A stretch of DNA of 64,000 nucleotides from an uncultured Allomuricauda sp. (lineage in GTDB: Bacteria; Bacteroidota; Bacteroidia; Flavobacteriales; Flavobacteriaceae). The translations under genes were made by a program, and so were the position numbers. Below the pieces are notes generated by a model. That model did not search any database, was not told the DNA's origin, and saw only the letters and a program-made list of their open reading frames with translations. The stretch spans positions 1,674,001 to 1,738,000 of the forward strand of contig NZ_CANMPQ010000001.1 of the NCBI RefSeq assembly GCF_947499695.1. The letters run 5' to 3'. Shown piece after piece: positions 43,949 through 52,559 of the stretch (the first letter of the stretch is position 1; each line of letters opens with the position of its first letter).

Positions 43949-44929
43949 ATGAGTAAGAAAAAAGTTTTTTTGACAAGAGTTTTCCCCAAATTGGCAACAC
44001 AGCTTTTGGAAGAGGCAGGTTTTGAAGTGACCGCTTGGGACAAAGAACATCCAATGCCGTACGAACAAATGGTAGAAGTAGCACAAAGCTATAACGCTTT
44101 GTTTTGCACACTCACGGATAAAATTGATGCTGCTTTTTTAAACAAATGCTCCCATTTGGATATCATAACTCAATTTGCAGTTGGTTTTGATAATATTGCT
44201 ATTGAAACAGCAACGGAGTTGGGTATACCGATTGGCTATGCTCCTAATGCCATGAACGAAGCAACGGCGGATATCGCCTTTGGCTTAATGATTGCCACAG
44301 CGCGGAAAATGTTCTTTATGAATCAGAAAATCAAGGATGGGAAATGGGGATATTTTGACCCTGTAGGGCATTTGGGGCTAGAACTTAAAGGCAAAACCCT
44401 TGGTATTTTAGGCCTTGGTCGAATTGGTATGGAAATGGCCAAAAGATGCAAAGGAGCCTATGATATGGACATCATATATCACAATAGAAACGCTAACAAA
44501 AAAGCAGACGAAGAATTGGGCGCCCAACGTGTTGACTTCGAAACATTGATTACTCAAAGCGATGTGATTTCAGTTCATTGTGCATTGACCCCTGACACCA
44601 AAGGTATTTTTGATAAATCGGTTTTCGACAAAATGAAATCCTCAGCTCTATTCATCAATACAGCACGGGGTGCAATCCACAACGAAAAAGACCTCATTGA
44701 GGCTTTGCAAAATGGAAGTGTTTGGGGAGCAGGTTTGGATGTTACCAATCCTGAACCCATGAAACCTGATAATCCCTTACTAACAATGGAAAATGTCTGC
44801 GTGCTCCCCCATATCGGCTCCGCAACAATTACCGCCAGAAACGAAATGGCCAGAATGGGTGCAACCAATATTATTAGTTTTTATGACAAAGGGGAAGTTC
44901 CAGATATAGTAAACCCAGAAGTATTGTAA
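43949..44929 (+). CDS. D-2-hydroxyacid dehydrogenase (glyoxylate/hydroxypyruvate reductase type)
   Basis: 326 residues. The NAD(P)-binding motif GILGLGRIGMEMA is at about 151-163. The catalytic Arg (INTARGA), Glu (TNPEP) and His (LPHIGSAT) are all in place. Enzymes of this group reduce glyoxylate, hydroxypyruvate or related 2-oxoacids to D-hydroxyacids. The exact substrate is not decided. It follows the glycosyltransferase by 31 nt and ends the run. It might supply a D-hydroxyacid such as D-glycerate to the same pathway, but it may also be metabolically separate. Confidence 0.9.
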   Translation: MSKKKVFLTRVFPKLATQLLEEAGFEVTAWDKEHPMPYEQMVEVAQSYNALFCTLTDKIDAAFLNKCSHLDIITQFAVGFDNIAIETATELGIPIGYAPNAMNEATADIAFGLMIATARKMFFMNQKIKDGKWGYFDPVGHLGLELKGKTLGILGLGRIGMEMAKRCKGAYDMDIIYHNRNANKKADEELGAQRVDFETLITQSDVISVHCALTPDTKGIFDKSVFDKMKSSALFINTARGAIHNEKDLIEALQNGSVWGAGLDVTNPEPMKPDNPLLTMENVCVLPHIGSATITARNEMARMGATNIISFYDKGEVPDIVNPEVL

Positions 44930-44963
44930 GTCTTTCTTCTAAAAAGCACCCCTCCTGATATCA

Positions 44964-46640
44964 TTAGTCCAACACTTCAGCAATCGGTTCCCCTGTAGCT
45001 CCATTTGGGAATGCAATCCCAAGTAATGCGGATATAGTCGGTGCTATATCTGGAATCTCAGTTCTATTCACCGTACTTCCATTTTTTATACCCTTACCGA
45101 AAAGCAAAAGAGGCACATGGGTATCATAAGCCAATGGTGATCCATGGGTAGAGCCAGTAGGGCGGTACTCAACATATCCCGGTTGCTTTACTAAAAGTAC
45201 ATCACCAGAACGTTTTTGGTTCCAGCCATTTTGAAGTAAATAAGAAACACCAGAGGAGTACTCATTTTGCCACAATTGATAAGCGGTATAGGTCTCGTTG
45301 ACACCTTCGTAATCTAAAAGTTCCTGAGCGATTTCCTCCTGAACCTTCTGTAAATCCATATCTAAATTGGCTATAATCTTATGATCCAAAAAGACCTGTG
45401 AAGCTGAGAAGTGTTTTATCATATCAGTAGTACCGTACTGATATTTTACAAACTCCAAAAACTTCTTTTGCATTGCTTCAACATCTAAATAACCGGCTGG
45501 TATCTTTTGATCTTTTAAATATGCAGGTACATCTATAGCTCCGTGATCGGCAGTGAGAAAAACTGTGTATTGTCCAACACCTACTTTTTGATCCAATTGA
45601 TTTAATAGTCGTTCCATATCCAAATCCAATCGTAGGTAGGTATCTTGTATTTCTTTGGAATTCACCCCGAATTTATGCCCAATATAATCTGTACTTGAAA
45701 AGCTGATGGCCAAAAAATCGGTTATTGCATCCGTTCCCAAACTTTCATTTTGCAATGCTTCCAACGCAAAATCCAAGGTAATAGTGTTTCCATACGGAGT
45801 ATACTTCAGTATTTCAAAATCTCTGTCCTTGGCCAGTAAATTTGGAGTGTTATGAGGAAATGTTGGTGTGGTTTCGTCTTCAAATAAACCTTCATAGGCA
45901 TTATTATCCGAACCGCTTTCTTGGTACAATGCCATGTCTTTAAGAGTTGTCCATGGTTTTTTATACGCTTCTACCCTATCAGATGTATTGAAATCCTTTA
46001 CCCATTGTGGCAAATCTTGCATATAATAAGAGCTACTAACCCATTGGCCCGAATCTTCTCCTTCAAACCAATAGGCAGCATTCGCTGTATGTCCACCAGG
46101 TAAAATTGCTCCTCTATCTTTTAAAGCTACCGCGATAACTTTTCCCTTTTGTTGCGTAAACAATCTCAGTTCATCGGTAATCGTAGTTGTCAACATACGA
46201 TGTGGAGACATTTTTCCAGCACCCGAGGGTGTGCCAACTGACGTTTGGCTATCGTCCGAAGCACAATACACTTCTTTATCCTCAACCTTATCATACCAAT
46301 CGTTGGAAATAATACCATGGGTTGCAGGCGTAGTACCTGTATATACCGAAGCATGGCCCGGTCCAGTTTTGGTTGGAGCATAATTAAAATGATGATTTTT
46401 GCAATTGAAACCATCATTCACCAATCTTTTAAAACCCCCTTCTCCATAATGACCCCAAAAACGGGTCAAATAATCATAACGCATCTGGTCCACAATAATC
46501 CCCACAACCAATTTTGGAGATTGAGCTATTTGTTTGGACTGTTGTTGTGGTTCTACATTTTTCTTTCCTCTTCGTTGACCTAGAGTAAGGTTTACGGTCA
46601 AAATCAAGGATAAAACAAGGATCAGGTTGATGTTTTTCAT
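44964..46640 (-). CDS. PafA-like alkaline phosphatase (exported, zinc-dependent)
   Basis: 558 residues from the ATG at 46640, which starts a signal peptide (MKNINLILVLSLILTVNLTLG). An upstream ATG at 46676 lies before the predicted -7 element, so it is disfavoured. The alkaline phosphatase fold is clear: GIIVDQMRYDYL, the nucleophile Thr region APTKTGPGHASVYTG (Thr90-92), LTADHGA, and THGSPLAYD. In Flavobacteriia, PafA is a phosphate-irrepressible periplasmic phosphatase that releases phosphate from many esters. The gene is leftward, and divergent from the Mla-like pair. The alternative is a nucleotide pyrophosphatase-phosphodiesterase. Confidence 0.85.
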   Translation of the reverse strand: MKNINLILVLSLILTVNLTLGQRRGKKNVEPQQQSKQIAQSPKLVVGIIVDQMRYDYLTRFWGHYGEGGFKRLVNDGFNCKNHHFNYAPTKTGPGHASVYTGTTPATHGIISNDWYDKVEDKEVYCASDDSQTSVGTPSGAGKMSPHRMLTTTITDELRLFTQQKGKVIAVALKDRGAILPGGHTANAAYWFEGEDSGQWVSSSYYMQDLPQWVKDFNTSDRVEAYKKPWTTLKDMALYQESGSDNNAYEGLFEDETTPTFPHNTPNLLAKDRDFEILKYTPYGNTITLDFALEALQNESLGTDAITDFLAISFSSTDYIGHKFGVNSKEIQDTYLRLDLDMERLLNQLDQKVGVGQYTVFLTADHGAIDVPAYLKDQKIPAGYLDVEAMQKKFLEFVKYQYGTTDMIKHFSASQVFLDHKIIANLDMDLQKVQEEIAQELLDYEGVNETYTAYQLWQNEYSSGVSYLLQNGWNQKRSGDVLLVKQPGYVEYRPTGSTHGSPLAYDTHVPLLLFGKGIKNGSTVNRTEIPDIAPTISALLGIAFPNGATGEPIAEVLD

Positions 46641-46663
46641 GAATCTTATTTGATTAACGACGA

Positions 46664-46671
46664 CAAAACTA
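46664..46671 (-). promoter_or_regulatory. -7 element of the PafA-like gene
   Basis: TAGTTTTG on the minus strand matches TAnnTTTG and ends 24 nt before the ATG at 46640. It lies downstream of the alternative ATG at 46676. No matching -33 box was seen. Confidence 0.5.
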
Positions 46672-46757
46672 TTCATTTATCCCTTTTAATAATTTAAATG
46701 ATGGTTAAATGCACTTCAATATTGTTATTTTTATGCCTGCAAGTCTATTTATAGTAC

Positions 46758-47495
46758 ATGAAATACCTTGAAGCGATTGGGAAATACTTCATCATGATTT
46801 GGGAAGTATTTAAAAAACCAACCAAATGGCCAATCATGAGATCCCTTATTTTAAAGGAAATCGATGAGCTGATCTATGGTTCTTTAGGTATCATCATATT
46901 TATTTCCTTTTTTATCGGCGGGGTGGTTACCATTCAAACTGCATTGAACTTAAACAGTCCTTTGATTCCGAAAAGTCTTATTGGTTTTGCTACTCGACAA
47001 TCTGTAATCCTCGAATTCGCACCAACTTTTACTTCCATTATTATGGCTGGAAAAGTAGGTTCGTATATTACATCGAGTATTGGGACAATGAAGGTAACCG
47101 AACAGATAGATGCCCTGGAGGTAATGGGGGTAAATTCGGTCAATTATTTAGTATTCCCTAAAATCATTGCAATGCTTGCCTATCCTTTTGCGGTTGCCAT
47201 CGCCATGTATGTAGGCATTTTGGGCGGATGGATTGCCGGATCTTTTGGTGGATATGCTCCCAGCGGGGAGTTTATAAAAGGACTTCAGTTGGATTTTATC
47301 CCGTTCCACATTACCTATTCTTTCATTAAAACTATTGTTTTTGCATTTGTTATAGCTACCATACCATCCTTTCATGGGCTTTACATGAAGGGCGGCGCCC
47401 TTGAAGTGGGCAAGGCCAGTACCACGGCATTTGTCTGGACAAGTGTGGTAATCATCATACTTAACTATATTCTAACACAATTAATGCTGGGCTGA
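46758..47495 (+). CDS. mlaE: MlaE-family ABC transporter permease
   Basis: 245 residues with five or six membrane segments. The family's conserved run is ILEFAPTFTSIIMAGKVGS followed by YITSSIGTM, and then EQIDALEVMG. MlaE is the inner-membrane core of a phospholipid carrier between the two membranes. The next gene encodes its ATPase, and the stop overlaps that start by 1 nt (TGATG). No MCE-domain partner (MlaD) is next to it in this window. Confidence 0.92.
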   Translation: MKYLEAIGKYFIMIWEVFKKPTKWPIMRSLILKEIDELIYGSLGIIIFISFFIGGVVTIQTALNLNSPLIPKSLIGFATRQSVILEFAPTFTSIIMAGKVGSYITSSIGTMKVTEQIDALEVMGVNSVNYLVFPKIIAMLAYPFAVAIAMYVGILGGWIAGSFGGYAPSGEFIKGLQLDFIPFHITYSFIKTIVFAFVIATIPSFHGLYMKGGALEVGKASTTAFVWTSVVIIILNYILTQLMLG

Positions 47496-48262
47496 TGATT
47501 GAAGTTGAAAACATACATAAATCGTTTGGTGACGCGCATGTTCTTAAGGGAATCAGTACCTCTTTCGAAGATGGAAAAACCAATTTGGTCATCGGGCAGA
47601 GCGGTTCCGGAAAGACTGTTTTTTTAAAGTGTTTATTAGGGCTTTTTGAACCTGAGGAAGGTCAAATTTGTTATGACGGTCGTTTTTACTCGGAACTTTC
47701 AACAAGTGAAAGGCGTGATTTGCGTCAGGAAATGGGAATGGTGTTCCAAGGAAGTGCCTTGTTCGATTCCATGACTGTTGAAGGGAATGTAATGTTTCCA
47801 TTGGGTATGTTTACCAATCAATCCAAGGCCGAAATGAAAGATCGGGTTGATTTTGTTCTCGAACGGGTCAATCTCATCGATGCACATAACAAGTTTCCTT
47901 CGGAAATATCTGGTGGAATGCAGAAAAGGGTCGCCATTGCTAGGGCCATTGTCATGAATCCCAAGTACTTATTTTGCGACGAACCTAATTCAGGTTTAGA
48001 CCCAAAAACAGCCATTTTGATTGATAATCTGATTCAAGAAATCACCAAAGAATACAACATTACCACCATCATTAATACTCATGATATGAATTCTGTGATG
48101 GAAATTGGGGAAAAAATCATCTTTTTAAAGGATGGTTATAAGGAGTGGGAAGGCACCAACAAGGAAATCTTTAAAACAGACAATGATGCCGTGACCAATT
48201 TTGTTTATTCTTCAGAGCTTTTCAAAAAAGTCCGTCAGATGTATATTGAGGAAAGAAATTGA
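47495..48262 (+). CDS. mlaF: MlaF-family ABC transporter ATPase
   Basis: 255 residues. Walker A is IGQSGSGKT (Lys40). The signature SGGMQKRVAIARA is the MlaF form, and Walker B is YLFCDEPNSGLDP. The closing region has NTHDMNSVMEIGEKI. The ATPase drives the MlaE permease. Translation is coupled to mlaE through the 1-nt overlap. The C-terminus ends with KVRQMYIEERN; the gene converges on the DUF389 gene. Confidence 0.94.
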   Translation: MIEVENIHKSFGDAHVLKGISTSFEDGKTNLVIGQSGSGKTVFLKCLLGLFEPEEGQICYDGRFYSELSTSERRDLRQEMGMVFQGSALFDSMTVEGNVMFPLGMFTNQSKAEMKDRVDFVLERVNLIDAHNKFPSEISGGMQKRVAIARAIVMNPKYLFCDEPNSGLDPKTAILIDNLIQEITKEYNITTIINTHDMNSVMEIGEKIIFLKDGYKEWEGTNKEIFKTDNDAVTNFVYSSELFKKVRQMYIEERN

Positions 48263-48287
48263 GAGATGTCTGAAGTCTGAAATACAA

Positions 48288-49745
48288 TTAATTTACTTCT
48301 TTCATCACTATTGTACTGTCTTGTAACCTTACCTTAAGCCAGTTCAACATCTTCGTAGCATCCGCATTTTTCTGATTGGGCTTTACCTCATTTTTCCATT
48401 TCACCTCAAACACAGGTACGGTATCCTGTTTTTTAAAGTCGGTCTGAATTTGATATGAAAAACCCAATCCTTCGATATTTTGATAATTGGCTCTTGCTTC
48501 CGCACTGATATTATTAAAAGGTATTTGCTTACCAGCATTTTTAGTCAGGGTAGCCACCTCTTCCTCCAATAATCTAATTTGCTCATCCTTGTTTAAAAGT
48601 TCAGCCTTATTTTTTTCATAAAGTTCACTTACATAATTGAACTTTTCCTCTGAATCATCTTTTCCTCCCTGTAAAATTCGAAACTCGGCATCTTTTAATC
48701 TTGAGTGCTCGTTTTTCTGCACACGCCAAGTGTTTATAATATTTTCTGGAATTAACTCATCTCCCATACAAACCAATTCTATCAGAGGAGTTTCACCTTC
48801 ATTGAAGTCTATTTTGGTGAGATTGTCCACATATCTACCAGAGGTAGTAAATTGATAGACCTCTATCGTTTCTCCTAAAAACTGTTGCGCCTGCTTTTTA
48901 AACAAAGACTCTTGGAACACCTGATAAAATGTAATTCCAGCAGGAATCATTACCGCAATCCCAGTCACAGAAGCTACACGAGCTATAAAACGTCTTCGCT
49001 GCGAATTGGCATATCTCACCATGGGAAATCGCAGAAACTTAATGACCAAAAAGGTCGCCAAGCCAATAAACATGGTATTGATAATGAACAAATACATTGC
49101 TCCCCAAGCATATTCCAGTTTTCCAATGGCCAAACCAAAACCAACCGTGCACAAGGGAGGCATAAGTGCCGTGGCAATGGCCACTCCGAAAATAACACTA
49201 GCAATGGTACCTTTTTTTGCTCGGGCAATCACAAGAGCCAAACCTCCAAAAAACGCAATCAATACATCACGAATATCGGGTTTTGTTCTTGCCAAAAGTT
49301 CAGAAGATTCATCACGAAGTGGAAATAGGTAGAAAAATAAGAAGGCTGTAATTACGCTCAAAACCACCATTACGGTAAAATTTTTGAGAGATCTTCTAAG
49401 GGTGTCAATATCATTTATCGCCAGGGATAGGCCCATTCCTAAAATGGGACCCATTAATGGTGAAATTAACATCGCACCAATAACTACTGCCGTTGAATTC
49501 GCATTTAACCCTACCGAAGCTATAAATATGGAGCAAATTAAAATCCAAGAGGTATGCCCCTTAAATGGGATATCTGCAATAATGGATTCTTTAGTGGCCG
49601 CAGCATCGGTATTGGTTCTAATCTCCAACAATTCGGAAAGAAACTTCCGTACACTGCCCAAAAGCCCCTTAAAGTCCTTTTTTACTTCATCACCACTGTC
49701 TTGATTTGGCGTGTTTTCCCCTCCTGTAAATAAATGTTCACTCAT
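48288..49745 (-). CDS. DUF389-family membrane protein
   Basis: 485 residues. About six to eight helices lie between residues 65 and 275 (AVVIGAMLISPLMGPILGMG is the family's hallmark, then VIFGVAIATALMPPLCTVG). A long soluble C-terminal region (about 290-485) contains a coiled-coil-like stretch (residues near 375-405, EKNKAELLNKDEQIRLLEEE). The DUF389 family has no known function; some members are annotated as hydrophobic domain proteins. It is the last gene in a leftward sprT-like, manC, DUF389 set with a 3-nt gap to manC. Confidence 0.88.
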   Translation of the reverse strand: MSEHLFTGGENTPNQDSGDEVKKDFKGLLGSVRKFLSELLEIRTNTDAAATKESIIADIPFKGHTSWILICSIFIASVGLNANSTAVVIGAMLISPLMGPILGMGLSLAINDIDTLRRSLKNFTVMVVLSVITAFLFFYLFPLRDESSELLARTKPDIRDVLIAFFGGLALVIARAKKGTIASVIFGVAIATALMPPLCTVGFGLAIGKLEYAWGAMYLFIINTMFIGLATFLVIKFLRFPMVRYANSQRRRFIARVASVTGIAVMIPAGITFYQVFQESLFKKQAQQFLGETIEVYQFTTSGRYVDNLTKIDFNEGETPLIELVCMGDELIPENIINTWRVQKNEHSRLKDAEFRILQGGKDDSEEKFNYVSELYEKNKAELLNKDEQIRLLEEEVATLTKNAGKQIPFNNISAEARANYQNIEGLGFSYQIQTDFKKQDTVPVFEVKWKNEVKPNQKNADATKMLNWLKVRLQDSTIVMKEVN

Positions 49746-49748
49746 ATT

Positions 49749-50828
49749 TTAAGCGTACTCGTCACCGAACTTCTCTTTTACTTGATTCAGGACTTCTTTG
49801 ATATTTTGTTGTTTGGATTTGGGATAAATTAATAATACCTCCTCTTTATCCACAATTATATAATCGTCCAAACCATCCACAACCACAATTTTGCCTTTTG
49901 GTGAACGAATCATATTGCCTTTGGAACCTTCCAATAATACCTGACCGTTTACTACTGCATTGTCTGCCTCATCCTTATCCAACTTATCATATAAAGCACC
50001 CCAAGTTCCCAGATCATTCCAATCAAATGCAGCGGGTAACGTAAAAATGGACTTCGATTTCTCCAAGATAGCATAATCTATGGAGATGTTCTCGGCCTTA
50101 GGATAGTTTTCCTTTATAAAATCCTGTTCATCACTGGTGTTATAGCAGGAAACCCCGTCTTCAAACAAACTATATTGTTCGGGCTGATAATTTTTAAACG
50201 CATTTACAATAGTGTTCACACCCCACATAAAAATTCCCGCATTCCAAAGGAAATTTCCTTGAGCCAAAAACTCTTTGGCAGTTTCATAATCAGGTTTTTC
50301 TCTGAATTGTGACACCCTTTTTAGGTTTTCGTCACTGTCTTTTTCAAATTCAATATATCCAAAACCGGTATTGGGAAATGAGGGTTGAATACCCAAAGTA
50401 CACAGTACTTCTTCTTTCTCACATTTATCAAAACATGCTTTCACATCATCTTCAAACGCCTGTTCATCCTCTATCCAATGATCGCTTGGAGCTACAATCA
50501 TTACCGCGTTTGGGTTCATCTTTTGAATTTTCAACGAAGCATACAAAATACATGGAGCGGTGTTACGCATTGCCGGCTCCAACACCACCTGTTCTTGCTT
50601 TACCTTTGGTAATTGCTCCAGAACCAAATCATTGTATCTCTCATTGGTAAGAATTAAAATGTTTTCCGTAGGAATGAATCGATTTAACCGATCAAATGTC
50701 TTTTGAATCAAAGTTTTTCCCGCCCCTAACATATCGTGGAATTGCTTAGGATTTGATGAAGTACTTACAGGCCAAAAACGGGAACCTACCCCTCCGGCCA
50801 TTAGTATTGCATAATAGTTTTTGTTCAT
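49749..50828 (-). CDS. manC: mannose-1-phosphate guanylyltransferase
   Basis: 359 residues. The nucleotidyltransferase signature is at 9-30 (LMAGGVGSRFWPVS followed by NPKQF). VAPSDHWI and the FxEKPD motif (FREKPDYETA) follow, then WNAGIFMWG and FDWNDLGTWG. The enzyme makes GDP-mannose from mannose-1-phosphate and GTP for polysaccharide and glycoprotein synthesis. It lacks the C-terminal isomerase domain of bifunctional ManC/AlgA, as is usual for this short form. It lies between sprT-like (17 nt) and DUF389 (3 nt). Confidence 0.93.
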   Translation of the reverse strand: MNKNYYAILMAGGVGSRFWPVSTSSNPKQFHDMLGAGKTLIQKTFDRLNRFIPTENILILTNERYNDLVLEQLPKVKQEQVVLEPAMRNTAPCILYASLKIQKMNPNAVMIVAPSDHWIEDEQAFEDDVKACFDKCEKEEVLCTLGIQPSFPNTGFGYIEFEKDSDENLKRVSQFREKPDYETAKEFLAQGNFLWNAGIFMWGVNTIVNAFKNYQPEQYSLFEDGVSCYNTSDEQDFIKENYPKAENISIDYAILEKSKSIFTLPAAFDWNDLGTWGALYDKLDKDEADNAVVNGQVLLEGSKGNMIRSPKGKIVVVDGLDDYIIVDKEEVLLIYPKSKQQNIKEVLNQVKEKFGDEYA

Positions 50829-50845
50829 TTAATCAATTTTCTGAG

Positions 50846-51469
50846 TTAAAAAGGCGGTTCAATCCGTGTTTCTTGAACCAGTTCCACTTCGGCGTTTGGC
50901 TGAAACAAATATAACCTGCCTGAAGTCAATTCTACACATTCATATCGTTTTACCCTTTTTTTTCCTTTTTTAAATAGCTTACCATTATATAATCGAAAGG
51001 TACTGCCTTGGGGCAATTCGTATACATAGCTGTTTTTTCGCTCTTTGGTGTCAAAAGTCTTGAGCGCAATGGACAAGCGGGCATCGGTACTACTACTTGC
51101 TTTAGGGTTTTTAAAGTGATTGGCAATTATGGGCAATAATTGGGATGGGAAAATCTCCGGTCGAATGAATGGAATCATTAAATGTTGAAAGGTTCTTTTC
51201 CATTCCAAGCCATGCGGTTTGATTCTACGCCCGTATTTTTCAAAAGCTACCAAATGGGCAATCTCATGGACTAGGGTAATTAAAAACCGATATTTATTCA
51301 AAGAAGCATTGACAGTTATTTGATGCAACCCGTTGGGCAATCTCCTATAATCGCCATGACGGGTAACTCGATGATTTACAATTTTTAAGTGCACTCCATG
51401 TGTCTTGATCATCTCAAAACAAGGATTCACTGCACGCTCAGGCAAATATTTTTGAAGAGTAGTACTCAC
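50846..51469 (-). CDS. SprT-like zinc-metalloprotease domain protein
   Basis: 207 residues starting with GTG at 51469. The zinc motif HEIAH is at 68-72 in LVHEIAHLVAFEKYG, and the third ligand region is HGLEWKRTF. The C-terminal part (about 135-195) is basic and includes KKGKKRVKRYEC, a possible nucleic-acid-binding tail. SprT-like domains resemble Spartan proteases that cut DNA-protein crosslinks, but bacterial SprT is poorly known. The gene heads the set with manC and DUF389. Confidence 0.87.
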   Translation of the reverse strand: MSTTLQKYLPERAVNPCFEMIKTHGVHLKIVNHRVTRHGDYRRLPNGLHQITVNASLNKYRFLITLVHEIAHLVAFEKYGRRIKPHGLEWKRTFQHLMIPFIRPEIFPSQLLPIIANHFKNPKASSSTDARLSIALKTFDTKERKNSYVYELPQGSTFRLYNGKLFKKGKKRVKRYECVELTSGRLYLFQPNAEVELVQETRIEPPF

Positions 51470-51474
51470 AACTA

Positions 51475-51482
51475 CAAAATTA
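51475..51482 (-). promoter_or_regulatory. TAATTTTG element just upstream of the SprT-like start
   Basis: TAATTTTG on the minus strand matches TAnnTTTG but ends only 5 nt before the GTG at 51469. If functional, the transcript would begin at or next to the start codon. No -33 box was found at the right spacing, so confidence is low. Confidence 0.3.
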
Positions 51483-51619
51483 GGGGTTTATTACTGAGCG
51501 GAAAAGCCATTGAAAATTACTATCTTACGCTTAATATTTAGTTTAACCACCACGCATTACCTCAACCTTGTTTAATAGGCGAGTTGTTCCCTCTTCTGTT
51601 GTGGATTCACACACTTCCT

Positions 51620-52507
51620 ATGAAAACAAAATCCATTTTGTTCCTAATCCTATTTTTAGGTTTTACCTCCCTCATCCATTCTCAAGCTATCGACATGCAT
51701 TTACATAGCTATACTTCAGATGATTATTGGGGAGGGCAAACACATCCACCGACGGGAATCAGTTCTCCAAGAACCGCACAAGAACATCTTGAACAAACCA
51801 TTGCAGAAATGGATAAAAACAAAATTGAATATGCTGTGGTCAGCGGAACTCTTAAAAGTATTTCGGATTATGTAGCAGCTGATCCCCGATTCATTCCTGG
51901 GTATATGGATGATGACAATCTAATCCCTTTGGATGAGTTCGAACAGGGCATTAAAGATGGCAAAATCAAAGTATTTGGTGAAATAACCGCTGTATATGGG
52001 GGCACAACCTTAAATGACCCCAAGTATGCTCCTTATTTGGCGCTCTGCGAAACCTATGATATTCCGGTTGCCTATCATACAGGTGGTGGCCCACCAATGA
52101 CACCCTACCGCTGTTGTCCTGATTTCAGGATTTCTTTTGGTGACCCTTTTATGATTGAAGATGTATTAGTGAAACACCCAAAACTGCGGTTGTATTTGAT
52201 GCATGGCGGAGAGGTTTTCTTTGAACATGCTGTTCGGATGATGAGCATGTACCAACAATTGTATATTGATGTTGGGGTTTTACTTTGGGTAGATCCAATT
52301 GTAAAAGATTATGCGGTTCGACTATTAAAATTGGCTAAACAAGCCCAAGTATTGGACCGTGTCATGTTTGGATCAGATCAGATGGTATGGCCTGGTGCGA
52401 TTTCTGCATCCATTGATTTTCTTGATCAACTAGATTTCTTAACCGAAACTGAAAAACAACTCATCTTGTATAACAACGCCAAACGTTTTTTAAAAATTGA
52501 AGAATAA
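51620..52507 (+). CDS. exported amidohydrolase-2 family protein
   Basis: 295 residues from the ATG at 51620. A TTG upstream at 51584 is unlikely. A signal peptide (MKTKSILFLILFLGFTSLIHS) is followed at once by the metal motif DMHLH (His27, His29). Further ligands of the TIM-barrel are in VAYHTGGG, LYLMHGGE, and MFGSDQ. Relatives include ACMSD-like decarboxylases and lactonases. These are normally cytosolic, so the leader is unusual. The substrate is unknown. It is a single gene, convergent with the SDR. Confidence 0.87.
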   Translation: MKTKSILFLILFLGFTSLIHSQAIDMHLHSYTSDDYWGGQTHPPTGISSPRTAQEHLEQTIAEMDKNKIEYAVVSGTLKSISDYVAADPRFIPGYMDDDNLIPLDEFEQGIKDGKIKVFGEITAVYGGTTLNDPKYAPYLALCETYDIPVAYHTGGGPPMTPYRCCPDFRISFGDPFMIEDVLVKHPKLRLYLMHGGEVFFEHAVRMMSMYQQLYIDVGVLLWVDPIVKDYAVRLLKLAKQAQVLDRVMFGSDQMVWPGAISASIDFLDQLDFLTETEKQLILYNNAKRFLKIEE

Positions 52508-52559
52508 GGCAACTCTCCTTTTCCGTCGGTTTAAATTGCGGCTTAATATAAAGTGGATA

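Noticed and set aside
48885..49328. 147-residue open frame antisense to the DUF389 gene
   Set aside because: Ser/Asn/His-rich low-complexity sequence opposite membrane helices, with no leader or domain.
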